This document shows positions 23,201 to 37,490 of a DNA stretch of 64,000 bases, piece by piece. Source of the stretch: Gaertneriomyces semiglobifer (lineage: Eukaryota > Chytridiomycota > Chytridiomycetes > Spizellomycetales > Spizellomycetaceae); the NCBI GenBank assembly GCA_025558075.1, contig JAHLKF010000001.1, positions 434,001 to 498,000 on the forward strand, read 5' to 3'. Position numbers and translations under genes: made by a program. The stretch's first letter is position 1. Each line of letters opens with the position of its first letter. The notes beneath the pieces were generated by a model, which ran no database searches, was not told where the DNA came from, and saw only the letters and a list, made by a program, of their open reading frames with translations.

Positions 23201-26200
23201 CTGTACGCTCCATGGCTTCACTTGCTACAACTGCAATGGAGCAAAAACCCGGGTTTGAACAGATTGTTCATGAGATCACTTTGAAAAACCAGGTGATGTT
23301 TTTGAATCCGCCGATTGAGGAGGCGCGTAAGGTGTGGTACGGCAGGCTCCATCGATGGCTTGGGAACATCTGTTCCCTGCGCCCAATTCAGAGCTCGAGC
23401 TACGAAATGAATATGGCACGCCAGGCTCCGGCGTCGAAGAAAAACTATGCCAGCTTGTTGGGCAAAGTTCGCGACTCTTTAGCCGTGTGTTATGCCACTG
23501 TTGAGAACAGAATCGACGAAGTTCAGAAGTATATGGCGCTTTGGTTGCAGTACCAATCATTATGGGACCTAGAGTCACACTTTGTGTATGAGCATCTTGG
23601 AAATGACCTTAAACTTTGGCAACAACTGGTCCTCGAAATCAAAAAGGCGCGCTCAACTTTTGACAACTCGGAAACAGAGAAATCATTCGGGCCTATAATC
23701 GTTGACTACGAGCAAGTACAATCCAAAGTTAACGCTAAGTACGACCAATGGCAAAGGGAGATAGTGAATCGATTTGGGGCCAACTTGGGTAGCGCCATGC
23801 GTACATTTCACGCCCACATCGCGAAGCAACGGAATGAACTGGAACAGTATTATAATGAGAGCGCTTCCACAGGGGAAACCGTCAGTTTCATTACTTTTGT
23901 CCAAGGGTTGAAACGAAATGTCCCGCAATGGTCAGATCAAGTGCAAGCGTTTAGGAGCAGCCAAAAAGTCCTTGAGCGCCAACGTTACCAATTCCCCAAT
24001 GATTGGCTATACGTGGATAACGTAGAAGGCGAATGGGGAGCGTTTGCAGACATATTGGGGAGAAAGGACAAGGCTATCCAAGATCAAATTGCTCCTCTTC
24101 AGGCAAAAATTATTGCGGAGGACAAGGCAGTGGAACAGAAGATGAAAGATTTAGTCGCGGAGTGGGAGAAAAAGAAACCGCTCAAAGGAGACATCAAGCC
24201 TTCCGACGCTCTTGGGTTACTGAACATTTTTGAGGGAAGACTAACGCGTCTGAAAGACGACTATGAACAAATCCGCAGTGCAAAGGACATACTGGCACTT
24301 GACCGCGGAGGAGACAGTAAGCTGCATTCTGTGTTGGAAGAGCTGCGCGATCTGAAAGGAGTGTGGGGTGCACTCTCCCAATTATGGGCTGAAATTGATG
24401 AAATTCGGGATATTCTTTGGAGCGTTGCAGTACCGCGCAAGATACGACAGTCGTTAGACCAATTGCTTGCTCGTACGAAAGAAATGCCCTCTCGGATGCG
24501 CCAGTACGCCGCCTTCGACTTTGCGCAAGACATGCTAAAGTCATATCTGAAAGTCAACACATTGGTCGGAGAATTAAAATCTGAAGCTATGCGCGAGAGA
24601 CATTGGAAGCAGCTTTTCAAGCACTTGAGGCTCGAAGGAAAGATTACCTTTATGGAGTTGACAGTTGGCCAGCTGTGGGATACTGATCTCACAAAAAATG
24701 AACCTATCATTAAAGACATCTCGACCGTTGCGCAGGGTGAGATGGCCCTCGAAGCGTTTTTGAGACAGCTCAAAGAGACTTGGTCTGCCTTTTCACTGGA
24801 GCTAGTTGTGTACCAGAACAAGTGTCGCTTAATCAGGGGATGGGATGATCTCTTTACTAAATGTTCGGAGAACATCAACTCCTTGTCAGCCATGAAACAC
24901 TCTCCGTACTTCAAAGTTTTTGAGGAAGAGGCACTCGCTTGGGAAGATAAACTCAATCGAATCCATGCGCTGTTCGACATATGGATAGATGTGCAGAGGC
25001 AGTGGGTCTACTTGGAGGGAATTTTTTCTGCAAGTGCCGACATCAAGCACCTGCTCCCCGTGGAAACGTCACGATTTCACAGCATCAATGCTGAGTTCAT
25101 GTCTTTGATGAAGAAGGTTTATAAGTCACCGTTAGTGCTCGACATTCTCGGTATCGCAGGAATACAGAAATCGATGGAACGACTTGCCGATTTACTATCT
25201 AAAGTTCAGCGCGCGCTCGGTGACTACCTTGAACGCGAGCGCTCATCGTTTCCACGGTTTTATTTCGTCGGAGATGAAGACCTTCTCGACCTCATTGGTA
25301 ATGGTAAGGATATTGGCAAGGTTCAAAAACACTTGAGAAAGATGTTTGCTGGCATTGCTAGTGTGCTACTCAACGAGGATGGTAGTGCGATCGTTGGATT
25401 CTCGTCGCGAGAAAGGGAGTCCGTGGATCTTAAACGTCCGATCTTGCTTAAGGACAATTCACACGTAAACGCGTGGCTTGGTGCCCTAGAGAATGAAATG
25501 CGGGCTACCCTTGCTTCCCTCCTTTCCGATGCCATTTCTGAGATCAGCGGCCTGCACGAAGGCAGCGCGTTTGAGCCGGCGAAGTTCTCCGAATGGATGA
25601 ATAAGTACCCGGATCAGCTAATCATTCTGTCGATGCAAGTTCTGTGGACCCAATCCGTCGAGAAAGCTTTGAGTGGCGGGAAGAAACTAGCCACTGTCCA
25701 AGGGGTCATAGAGAACGGTCTAGAGATCCTTGCGAGCTTGGTTTTGCAAAAGCTGCCCACAGTTAGACGCAAGAAATGCGAACATCTCATTACTGAACTC
25801 GTTCATCAGAGAGATGTGATCCGCAATCTCATTCGCGCTCACACACAGTCAGTGGATGATTTCCAATGGTTATACCACATGCGGTACTACTTTCGAGCAG
25901 TAGCTGATCCCGCAGAGTGTCTCACAATTGCAATGGCGGATGCCACGTTCATATACGGATTCGAGTACCTAGGAGTGGCAGACCGACTGGTGCAAACGCC
26001 CCTCACAGATCGCTGTTACTTGACTCTCACACAAGCCCTGCATTCTCGCCTGGGTGGAAGCCCCTTCGGACCCGCTGGGACTGGTAAAACAGAGAGTGTT
26101 AAAGCACTAGGCGCCCAACTTGGACGATTCGTACTCGTATTCTGTTGTGACGAAAATTTCGACTTCCAAGCCATGGGACGCATTTTCATAGGACTATGCC

Positions 26201-29200
26201 GTGTGGGCGCTTGGGGCTGTTTCGACGAATTCAATCGTCTGGAAGAACGTATCCTTTCTGCCGTTTCTCAGCAAATTCAGACAATCCAGCTTGGGTTGAA
26301 GCGAGATGCGGAAATCGAGCTAGTAAACAAACAATTCAAAGTTAATCGCGATACTGGTATTTTCATAACGATGAACCCTGGTTATGCCGGGCGGTCAAAC
26401 CTACCCGATAATTTGAAGAAGTTGTTCAGGAGTGTAGCGATGACGAAACCTGACAAGGAATTAATCGCTCAGGTTATGCTCTACTCGCAAGGGTTCCGGA
26501 CTGCCGAAGAGCTTGCCTCGAAAGTCGTGCCTCTGTTTGTGTTGTGTAACGAGCAGTTATCACCACAAGATCATTATGATTTCGGCCTTCGCTCTTTGAA
26601 AAGTGTTCTGACAAGTGCTGGTAATCTGAAACGAGAAGAGCTACAAATGAGTGGGGCCAGCACAGGAGGCCACGGTGACTCTCTTTTTGAACAGAAACTG
26701 CTGATTCGTAGTATCCGAGAGACAGTGATGCCAAAATTGGTATCGGATGACATTAAGCTTCTCCAAGGATTGCTGGACGATGTCTTTCCTGGTGTGCATT
26801 ATGTCCCAGTTGATTTGAAAGTTTTGAAAGAAGCATTGAAGGCTGTTTGTCTGGAAAGAAGGCTGGTTGCTGATGGCCCTTGGTTGGACAAGGTGATTCA
26901 GTTGTATCAAATTCAGGAAATTCATCACGGGCTCATGATGGTCGGTCCCTCGGGCTCCGGAAAAAGTATGGCACATCGCGTTCTGCTGGAGGCGCTGCAT
27001 AGAGTGGAAGGTATTGAAGGCCTATCCTACGTTATCGATCCTAAAGCGATGTCGAAGGAAATTCTGTATGGCCATATGGATCCGACAACGCGCGAATGGA
27101 CAGACGGACTGTTCACACATATCATGAGAAAGATTGTAGATAATGTCCGTGGTGAAGCTACAAAACGGCATTGGATTATATTCGATGGTGACGTGGACCC
27201 CGAGTGGGTGGAAAACCTTAACTCCGTCTTGGACGACAACAAGCTTTTGACCTTACCAAATGGGGAGCGGTTGAGCCTACCGCCTAACGTACGAATCATG
27301 TTCGAAGTCGAGGATCTGAAACAGGCTACTCTAGCAACCGTTAGTCGCTGTGGAATGGTGTGGTTTAGTGAAGAAACGGTTGGAGTCGAGCTCTTGGTGC
27401 ACAATTACTTAGAGACATTACGTACTGTCATCCTGAGCGACATTGACGAATATCCCGCCTTCGCTGACAAAGGAGCTGTGGTCGACCCATCGGCGACGGA
27501 ATCGCCTGTAGTTGAGGCACAACGCATGATTGCTGAGATTCTGGCACCCCACCTTAAGGCAGGTGGCTCGGTGATGCGAGCGCTTGATTTTGCAGCGTCG
27601 CTAGAGCATATCATGGACTTTACGCGGATTCAAGCTTTGAGTTCCTTTTTCACCCTCCTGAACAGTACAGTGAGGATTGCTTTGCAGTATAACGACGCAC
27701 ATCCTGATTTTCCATTGAGTTTGTCTCAGTTGGAGACGTATGTTAGCAAACGCATGTGCCTCGCTATTGTCTGGAGTTTTGCCGGGAGTTCCCGCTTGGA
27801 AACCCGAAGAAAACTTGGGCAATTCTTGCATGGTAGCCTCGCCATTGACTTCCCCCCTGACGATCGATCCGTAATTGATTTCGATGTGGATGTGGCTACT
27901 GGGGCCTGGGTTGACTGGGTGGCTAGGGTACCAACGGTCGAAATAGAGACGCACAATGTCGGGGCAGCGGACGTTGTAATTCCTACTTTAGACACACTTC
28001 GCCATGAAGAAGTTCTGTATTCATGGTTATCGGAACATAGGCCACTGGTTCTGTGTGGACCTCCTGGTTCCGGCAAAACCATGACCTTGTTCTCAGCGCT
28101 TCGAAAATTACCGGGTATGGAGGTTGTGGGGCTGAACTTTTCCAGTGCGACCACTCCGGATTTGATTTTACGGACACTGGAGCAATACTGTGAGTACCGG
28201 AAAACTCCTCATGGAATCATACTCTCACCGCGAACTACTGGTCCGTGGCTGGTTCTATTTTGTGACGAGATCAACCTGCCAGCACGTGATAAGTATGGTA
28301 CACAGAGAGTAATTTCGTTTATCCGTCAGCTTGTGGAGTACGGAGGATTCTGGAGAAGCTCCGACAAGGCTTGGGTCCACCTCGAGCGCATTCAATTTGT
28401 GGGGGCGTGTAATCCGCCAACGGATCCTGGTCGCGTCCCGTTATCTCACCGATTCCTGCGTCATGCGCCAGTCATCATGGTCGATTACCCTGGGGAGAAC
28501 TCATTACTTCAGATATACAACACATTCGCCCGAGCTATGCTTAAAGTTGTCCCATCCTTGCGTGGTTATGCTGAGCCGTTGACGGCAGCCATGGTAGAAT
28601 TCTATCGCGCGTCTCAATCCAGGTTCACGCCGGATATACAGGCTCATTACGTCTATTCCCCTCGAGAACTCACTCGGTGGATGCGCGGTATTTTTGAAGC
28701 AATCAAGCCCGTGGAAGACTTACCTCTAGAAGGGCTTGTTCGAATCTGGGCACATGAAGCTCTACGGCTTTTCCAGGACCGTTTGGTGACGCCCGACGAG
28801 CGACAGTGGACTGACACAATGCTTGATTCTGTCGCGCTGAAACACTTCCCCGGTATTGATCCTCGTGCGTCCCTTGCACGCCCCATCCTATTTTCGAACT
28901 GGCTGTCCAAGCACTATACATCCGTTCAACAGAAGGAGCTCCGTGAGTACGTGAGAGCACGCCTGAAAGATTTCTATGAAGAGGAGCTTGATGTACCATT
29001 GGTTCTCTTTAACGATGTGCTGGAGCATGTCCTACGTATTGACCGGGTGTACAGGCAGATGCAAGGTCACTTACTATTAATCGGTGTCAGTGGGTCCGGG
29101 AAAACGACCCTCTCGCGTTTTGTTGCTTGGATGAACGGGTTGGCCGTGTTTCAAATTGAAGTTCACAATAAGTACTCCGCAGCAGACTTTGACGAAGATT

Positions 29201-32200
29201 TGCGGACTGTGCTCAGAAGAGCAGGTTGTAAAGGAGAGAAAATCTGCTTTATTATGGACGAGTCTAATGTCTTAGATTCCGGCTTTCTGGAAAAGATGAA
29301 TACCTTACTCGCGAACGCTGAGATTCCGGGGTTATTTGAAGGGGACGACTATTTGGCCCTAATGAGTGCATGTAAGGAGTCCGCACAACGAAACGGGCTA
29401 ATGTTAGACACTCCGGAGGAACTACATAAGTGGTTCACGACGCAGGTCATGGCCAATTTGCATGTGGTATTTACGATGAACCCACCAGCGGGAGGGCTGG
29501 CTTCTCGCGCGGCGACATCACCGGCGCTCTTCAACCGTTGCGTACTTGACTGGTTTGGTGACTGGTCTGACCAGGCATTATTCCAAGTCGGGAAAGAATT
29601 TACGCACGCGCTTGATCTCGACAAACCCAGCTACCATGCTCCTGTAGATTTTCCCATGGCCTACCAGGAGCTTAGCCTACCTCCTTTATATAGAGACGCT
29701 GTCGTCAACGCATTCGTCTATGTTCACAAGTCTTTGCAGGAGGCAAACCAAAAGCTTTTCCGACGGGAAGGCAAGCATTTCCATATAACTCCACGACATT
29801 ACTTGGATTTCATTAACCATTACGTAAATCTGTTCCGTGAAAAGCGTGAGGATCTTGAAGATCGACAACGGCATCTGAACGTCGGTTTAGAAAAGTTGGA
29901 AGAAACGGTGTTGAAGGTTGAAGAATTGCGAAAGAGTCTCGCTGTTAAACGTGCCGAGTTAGAGGCGAAAACGTCGGAGGCCAACGAAAAGCTAGGAAAG
30001 ATGTTAAGGGATCAGAAAGAAGCAGAAGCGCAACAACGGTCATCTCTCGAGATCCAGGAAGATATTGCGCGTCAGGATCGTGAGATTGCTGAGAGAGCGG
30101 AAGTCGTCAAGCATGATCTTGCCGAAGCGGAACCGGCTGTAGCTGAGGCGCAGAATAGTGTCAGTAGTATCAAGAAGCAGCATCTTCAAGAAGTAAGAAC
30201 GATGGGTAACCCCCCAGAAATGGTGAAACTGGCAATGGAATCTGTTTGTATTCTATTGGGTCACAAGGTGGACACGTGGAAAACCGTTCAGACCATCATC
30301 AGGCGGGACGACTTCATCCCGAGCATCATCAATTACGACACCGAAAAAATGAGTGCGCGTGTTCGAGATGAAGTCGAGCGGACGTACCTCAGTAACCCAA
30401 AATACAACTTTGAAGCTGTAAACCGCGCTAGTCAAGCATGTGGGCCGCTTGTACAATGGGTCATTGCGCAAGTTAAGTACGCCTCGATTTTGGAGCGGGT
30501 CGGTCCTCTTCGGGAGGAAGTAAAGCAATTGGAGGAAAGCGCCCGAGTTACCAAGCGCAAGGGTGACGCTATTCAGCAGATGGTCAAAGATTTGGAGAAC
30601 AGTATTGCCCGATACAAGGAAGAATATGCTGTTCTCATCAGTCAGACCCAGGCGCTCAAGTCGGAAATGGAAAATGTGCAGATTAAGGTCGAGCGCAGTC
30701 TGCGTTTGCTGGAAAACCTGTCTTCTGAGAAAGAACGATGGGAATCTGGAAGTCAATCCTTCGAGTCCCAAATGGCTACAGTGGTGGGCGATGTTCTTCT
30801 TTCCTCGGCATTCTTGGCGTACGCGGGTTACTTCGGCCAAATGGATCGAGAGATGCTGATGCGGAAGTGGGCAGCGCACTTGAGCAGTGCTTCCATCCAA
30901 TTTAGACGCGAGTTGTCCGTCCCAGATTATCTGTCCATCGCCGATGAGCGGCTCGCCTGGCAAGCAAATTCCTTGCCGTCGGACAGGTTATGCACAGAAA
31001 ATGCAATAGTCCTGAAGCGCTTCAATAGATATCCCCTTCTCATCGACCCAGCCGGACAAGCGACGGCGTTCTTATTGAGCGAATATAAACACCGCAAGTT
31101 GATGGTCACTAGCTTCCTGGACGATTCGTTCATCAAGGTTCTTGAAAGTGCTCTTCGGTTCGGCAACCCGCTTCTCGTCCAAGACGTCGAGTACATGGAT
31201 CCAATCCTCAACCCTGTTCTGAATAAAGAAGTAAGACGGGCTGGAGGACGCGTTCTGATACGCTTGGGCGGACAGGACATCGACTTTTCGCCTTCTTTCA
31301 CCTTGTTTTTGTCGACTCGGGATCCGTCAATGTCCTTTTCTCCGGACTTATCCAGCCGCGTAACTTTCGTCAATTTCACGATTACTCGCGAGAGCCTACA
31401 GAGTCAGTGTTTGCACAAAGTACTGAGGGCTGAGCGACCGGACACCGACAGCAAACGAACGGATTTGCTAAAATTGCAGGGAGAATTCCAATTACGCCTC
31501 CGTCACCTAGAGCATTCCCTGTTGCAAGCGCTGAACTCTTCTAAAGGGAATATTTTAGATGATGATACGGTAATTGCTACTTTGGAAACACTGAAACAGG
31601 AGGCCGCGGAAATCACCCGGAAAGTGGAAGAGACGGATTTGATCATGCAAGAGGTGGAAAGTGTAACAGCACTATACACACCCTTGGCGCAAGCGTGTAG
31701 TGCAATATTTTTCGTATTGGAGCAACTGAACGTCATCAACCGCTTTTATCAATTTTCTCTGGCGTTCTTCCTCGACATATTTCATTGCGTCTTGCACAAG
31801 AATCCGAGTCTCAACCAGCTGCGGGACCCCACACAACGTTTGGAAATTTTGGAGAGTGACATCTTCCACGTCACTTTCCGTCGTACCTCGCGTGCTCTCA
31901 TTCACGACGATCAAATCACCCTAGCGGTGATGTTAGCGCATATCAAAACTCGGGGAAGCTCCAACGGTGTCAGTGATCGGGAACTCCGGTTCCTTGTAGG
32001 AGACAATGGGATCACATCGTCTGAAAAGTTGGCACTAATGTCAAGCAAAATATCCCATTTGTTCGGAGACGATGTGAGTCGCAAAATTGCTGAATGCGCC
32101 CAAGTTCCAGCGTTCAGTGGGCTCGCAACCCACATGGAAACCAATCCAGAAGTGTGGAGCACCTTCAGGTCGGCGATTACACCAGAGTTGCAGGTACCTC

Positions 32201-34404
32201 AGTGGAACGACGGTACTGACCGGGGTAAGTTCTTTTTCATAGAGGAGGCTCCTTCTTGCACCCATGAACTGCGCTGATGGTTCATTTTGCCCCTTCCCTC
32301 AGTCTCCTCGGCCTTCCGAAACCTAATTGTTCTGAAATGCCTCCGACCAGACCGTGTTGTGCCGGCAATGAGCATTTTCATTCAATCGGTCTTTGGAGAA
32401 ACCTTCCTCAGCAATACAGACGTGGACCTCAAAGCCATCACGATGGAAGAAATCACGGAACCGATTCCCATTGTGTTCTGCTCTGTACCAGGAACGGATG
32501 CCAGTTACAGAGTGGAGAACCTTGCAACCGAGACTTCGTCTCGAATGACTTCTGTGGCGATGGGTTCGGCCGAAGGGTTTACTTTAGCAGAGACCGCTAT
32601 CAACAGCGCTGTGAAGAACGGGACCTGGGTTTTGCTGAAAAATGTTCATCTGGCTCCCTCCTGGTTGAGCCAACTTGAGAAACGATTGAACGGCTTGAAG
32701 ACAAATCCGAGCTTCCGCTTATTCCTTACAATGGAGCTGAACCCCAAAGTTCCTGTGAATTTGCTTCGTGCCTCTAGAATTCTCATGTTTGAGCCATTGC
32801 CGGGGCTGAAAGCGAACGTTAATCAGTCATTGACGTCGATTCCTATTTCGCGACTCAAGCCTCCAAGTGAACGTGTGCGGTTATACTTCCTGCTGGCCTG
32901 GCTTCATGCTGTTGTTCAGGAGCGCCTTCGATATGTTCCCTTGGGTTGGTCCAAACTGTACGAGTTCAATGACTCTGATCAAGACATGGCCTTCAATGTG
33001 ATCGATACCTGGATGGATAAGGTTTCGCAAGGACGGGCCAACATCCCACCGGAGCGCATACCCTGGGAAGCGTTGCGTATTCTGTTGAAACAGACAGTGT
33101 ATGGAGGGAAAATTGACAACCACTTTGATCAGAAAGTCCTGGACAGCTTTGTAGATCGTCTGTTCACTCCTCAAAGCTATGAGCTCAATCATCCGTTAGT
33201 AAATGAAGCTGACGGCATCCCTGGTGTCCCCATGCCCGATGGGATTCGCCTAGATCAGTTTGTGCAGTGGATAAACCGTATGCCCGACCAGCAGCCTCCC
33301 ACGTGGTTGGGCCTGCCTAACAATGCGGAAGTTTTGAGAATGACACTGAGTGGTACGTTCCTGTGCGGTGAGCGTTTTCCTGTATGCCAGGATTAACACA
33401 TGCTTCTAGGAAGTGCTATTTTGAAAAACGTGAAGAAGCTACGTAGTGCAACGGACGAGGACGAAGTTGACGTTGCCTCTGCTGATTTCGGGCGGGACCA
33501 TACATCAACTCGGCCGGTTTGGATGAAGACGCTACACACCATAGTGTCAACCTGGCTGAAGATTTTGCCTCCAACCATAACTTGCATGCCCACTGGAAGC
33601 AAAGATGTCCGTGACTCTCTGCGTCAATTCTTCGAACGCGAACACAAACTGGGACGCGAACTACTGAGCATCATTCGCAGCGATTTAACCGATCTGCAGG
33701 GGATGTGCGAAGGAACACAGAAGTGTACCAATCACCTTCGAGCGCTCTCTGATGCCCTCACGAACGGCTCTATGCCTGCAGATTGGTTGCGCTATAAAGT
33801 ACCTGGTACCATTCTGCCGAATGAGTGGGTTGCTGACTTCGTCAAACGTTTGGAACAACTCCAAAAAATTGCCACATCCCAGACCCAGGTACTGCCCACA
33901 ATATGGTTGGGAGGTCTGTTTATGCCTGAGGCGTTCGTAAGCGCCACGAGGCAGGCGGCCGCACACGTGCGAGATTGTTCCTTGGAAGAATTGGAGTTGG
34001 AAGTGTCCGTTCTCCCCAGCGGTCGGACAGATGGAGCTGAAACCGTCGGTTTTCCACTGTCAGGTAAGGATCCTACAGGCATCGGTTGCGCTTGGGTGTG
34101 CCCACCTAATTTCGCCTCCTCAGGTCTTCGTTTGGAAGGTGCCACTTGGACGGACACTGGACTCATGTTCACTACTGAAGCATCACCACTTCTTTCAACG
34201 CCTATTCCCATAAGCCTGAAATGGATTGACCGGAAGGAGGCGGCTTCCAGAACAGTTCCTGGAACGCATCAGGTTACACTGCCTGTATACCTAAACGATG
34301 ACCGGCAGGATCTTTTGTTCACTGCACCGCTAATGGTTAAGGACGCTACGGATACCCTGAAACTTATTCAACGATCTGTAGCCATCGTTGCTAGCTCTCT
34401 GTAA
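20293..34404 (+). CDS. DYN1: Cytoplasmic dynein 1 heavy chain
   Basis: The minus-end-directed microtubule motor subunit. Five exons (20293-20542, 20603-32224, 32303-33352, 33410-34063, 34124-34404) give about 4,618 residues, near human DYNC1H1 (about 4,646). P-loops lie at about residues 1906 (GPAGTGKTES, AAA1), 2198 (GPSGSGKSMA, AAA2), 2569 (GPPGSGKTMT, AAA3) and 2911 (GVSGSGKTTL, AAA4); the AAA1 Walker B is CFDEFNR. The stalk coiled coil flanks a microtubule-binding domain around 30150-30500 (GNPPEMVKLAMESVCILLG, NPKYNFEAVNRASQACGP). The tail and the C-terminal domain (RLEGATWTDTGLMF) are complete. The stalk sequence is of cytoplasmic, not axonemal, type. The last intron (60 nt) has no stop and is in frame, so retention would add 20 residues. 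Confidence 0.97.
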
Positions 34405-35121
34405 ATTTATCATAATAATGGCTAGTAGAGTGTTATGTATTTCTTGTCGGCAGATAGATGTGTGACTTTTTGCTGGAAGCTGGTCCAGTTATATAACCTG
34501 CCAGTCTGTCCAGGTTTCATGTCAAAAGCGTTATGGCACCTCTGGTGGCAAATATTCATACCGAAGAGTAGTATCGAACGTGTTCACAATACAGAGGACT
34601 TCGCATGCGATTTCACATTCCACAAGAGCCTTCCTCAATCCCTGCCTGCATCTGTGATAATTTGAAGAAGGTGCTAGCTCCGACGGAATTGGCGTTATTT
34701 GAACTGGACAGAATACGTGAGCTGAGTAAGGACGGGCATGCGCTGATAAAACAGGATACCACAATATCCACTGAGAGCGATATTAAAGAACGGCGTCCCA
34801 GGGAACTCTGATATTAAAAATCTTATAATTCAGCTGGTGTCCACACCACAACTGGCATCATCGTCGGCGGAGGGTGTGATTCAGTCGCATTTCCGGTGAA
34901 TGGTTTAGCAGCCGAGCCATTAGATCTGCTGTGAGGCTTCCATTGTAGTAAGCGGGAAGAGTGGTAGTCAGACTTTCTATCGGCAGACGTAGTGGCGACC
35001 ATAGAGACCATTCAGTATTGCGTTGGCTGGAGTCGTCCAAATGCTTTTATACTCTCGTTTGCCTCCAAACCCGAGTTCGACAAATACTCAGATGAAAGCC
35101 GAGAGCGAGCGGAATATTCTC
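34405..35121. other. Region between convergent dynein and RBM25-like genes
   Basis: Contains both 3' flanks. Weak reading frames exist: 34605-34811 (+), whose last ~45 codons look protein-like (LAPTELALFELDRIRELSKD), and 34823-35011 (-). Neither has a family match or splice support, so neither is called. Confidence 0.4.
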
Positions 35122-37194
35122 TTAACCAAGTCCTTGGAACCTGGCTTCGGTCTCATAAATGAGCATTCGCCAGAGCATGATTACAAACGATTCCGCATCC
35201 TCGTCAAGCGCCTAAATCCAATATCGCTCGGTTTAGGCCCAACCGAATGGCATATTTCGCTAACGTATCTTACCGGTTGTAGTTCTTCTAGAAGCTGTTG
35301 TGCGGAAGTCCGCTTCTCAACGAAGCTGATAACAAAATCCACAAGGTCAGGTTCTTCGGCACCCATGTACTCGGTCACTTTTTTGTTAATCCATGGACGT
35401 AGTTTGTTGCTTGTAATGGACTAGAAACCACGGTACAATTAGCAATGTGGTGCTCAATGACGACCTTGTGGGCGAACGTACATCATCCAGAACATCCCAC
35501 TTAATAGACCATTTCCACAAGCCCTCCTTGTCTGTCGGGATAATGCCGATAAGATCTTGAATTGCCTGAGTTCTCTCCTCTTTGGTCATGATTCTCGTTA
35601 CGACGACCTCCTGCGGTTTAGCGCTTTCCTCCGTTTCTTCTGATGCCGATTCCGTGATTTCCATTCGAGACAGCTCGCGTTCCTCTTCCGCTCGGTCCAT
35701 CTGATCGTAGTCGATCTCTTTCCGGCGATTTCGGTAGGATCTCGCAAGGTAAGCGCGCTTGTCTTCATCCGTTAAGTGCTGATCCTCATCCCATTCGGCC
35801 AACTTTTGCTTTAATTCTTGCTCTCGCTCCGCTAAATGTCGCGCGTCATCTTCCTTGCCTAATAGCGTGTCCTGCAGCCATTGGATTCTCTTCTTCTCTT
35901 CGTACTCAAACCGTTTCTGGCGCTAAACAAAAATATTAAATATCGTAGGACAATATGATATGGTGATGTCAGCCACCTTACCTCTAGAAACGCCAGCTGT
36001 GCTTCCTCCTGCCGCCGCTTCTGTCTAAGTTCTTCCTCATCCTCATCAGCGTCTTCCACGCCACGAGAAGAGGCACGCCGTTCTGTGAAATAGGCAGGAA
36101 AATTACCATGCGGAACAGGGCTTTCGCCATATCTCATAGGTCTAGCTCTATCGTCTTTACGCCGACCCGCTTGTTCGCGGTAATCCCGCGCGCGCTCTTC
36201 TGCTTCTTTCTTCTCACGGTCTTTTGCTGCAGACCGCTCTCGGAACATTTGAATTTCTCGAGAAATCACCTCACGTTGTTCTGGAGGCATATCAGCCGGA
36301 AGGTCATCCATGTCATCCTTTGCAGAAGAAGGTGTGGGAGAGCCAGGCCGTATGATTGCCGCGTCTGCTACCGCTGATGATATTAACGAGTCAACATCCA
36401 CTTCGGTTCCATTTTCCCTGAGACGTCTCACCAAGGAGCTGACCTCCTCGTATGTTTCTTTATCTCTTATCTCGTCGCTTCCCTATAAGGCCGAGCAATG
36501 CATTGAGTTGCTTGAATATGGTAACGTAGCGTACGACAACCTACATTCGCACGAGTTGATCGATAATGCTCTAAATGCTTTCGTGCAGTTTCATCAACAT
36601 TGAGCTATTACAGTAGCAACATGATTCAGTAAGTTGTGAAATAACAGCTAATGCGCTGCAAGGTTTGGGCAAACCTTTAACTTTTTGGGCGGGCCTCCAG
36701 AAGGACTAGGCAACTCAACCCCATCCATGAAGCGGCCCTCCCCATTGAGTACCCGAAGCGCCCGAGATACAGCTTCGGCATTTTCGTACACGCAAAAACC
36801 GAATGCCTTCGGTTTGCCTGAGGGATCTGTCATCCGCTTCCAGCTTCGTATAGGGCCGCATATTCGCAAGATACGTTCGATCCAGGTATCGCTTACTCCG
36901 TCAGCAATAGAGCCCACAAAGATTGTTGTCAGCTTGTCGGCCGCACTTGGCAGCATTCGAGCTGCAGATGTAGAACGGTCGTCTGGGGGCCTCATCGATT
37001 GGTTTGACATTGCTCGCGGGGGTGCAGGTAACGACCTGGCCCCGTCCATCGGTCCATGATGGCCGCCATATTGCGAAGGTTGATAAGGAGCTGTTTAAGA
37101 TCCGCGGGGCCAACGATTCGTTAATTGCAAGCAGGCCAAAATCGTCCCACGGATATTGCGGGCACTTACGATATCGCTGCCTGTATGGATCCAT
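35122..37194 (-). CDS. RNA-binding splicing factor, RBM25/Snu71-like
   Basis: Seven exons (37194-37170, 37090-36675, 36604-36545, 36482-35982, 35922-35482, 35420-35274, 35211-35122) give about 559 residues. Domain order is that of RBM25: a short Pro/Tyr-rich start (MDPYRQRYPPYQPSQ), an RRM (TTIFVGSIADGVSD, KAFGFCVYENAEAVSRAL), a charged R/E/D-rich middle (RDREKKEAEERARDYRE-like), and a C-terminal PWI domain (KLRPWINKKVTEYMG, LVDFVISFVEKR, ALDEDAESFVIMLWRMLIYE). RBM25/Snu71 proteins act with U1 snRNP in 5' splice site choice. Every junction keeps phase, including a 25-nt first coding exon and a 60-nt third exon. Confidence 0.9.
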
Positions 37195-37490
37195 TATCAC
37201 TCAGCTTCTGTCCTTGCCCTTTGCTCTGTCGACAGCCTCGCTCCTTGTCCCCTAATGGCCTACCCTCAATCCGTGATCGACTTCTTAGTAGCGTCTCCTT
37301 TTCGTCGGTGATCTGCAAAGAAAGTGGATCTGAACAAGTTGTCTTTGGCCAGCCAGGAACCCTAAACCCAACACAGTGTCATCGACCTACGCGTAATAAC
37401 AGGAACACCCAACTTATCTGAAGATCACCGCTAAAGAACTACGTTGTGGTGAGAAACTCACAATAGAAACCCGCATTGCCGACCAACAAA

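Noticed and set aside
34605..34811. Plus-strand frame of 68 codons after dynein
   Set aside because: The last part looks protein-like, but there is no family match, no splice partner and it sits in the 3' flank.
36108..36603. Plus-strand frames across the RBM25-like gene
   Set aside because: Shadows of the charged minus-strand coding sequence; the minus strand has a complete RRM-to-PWI protein.
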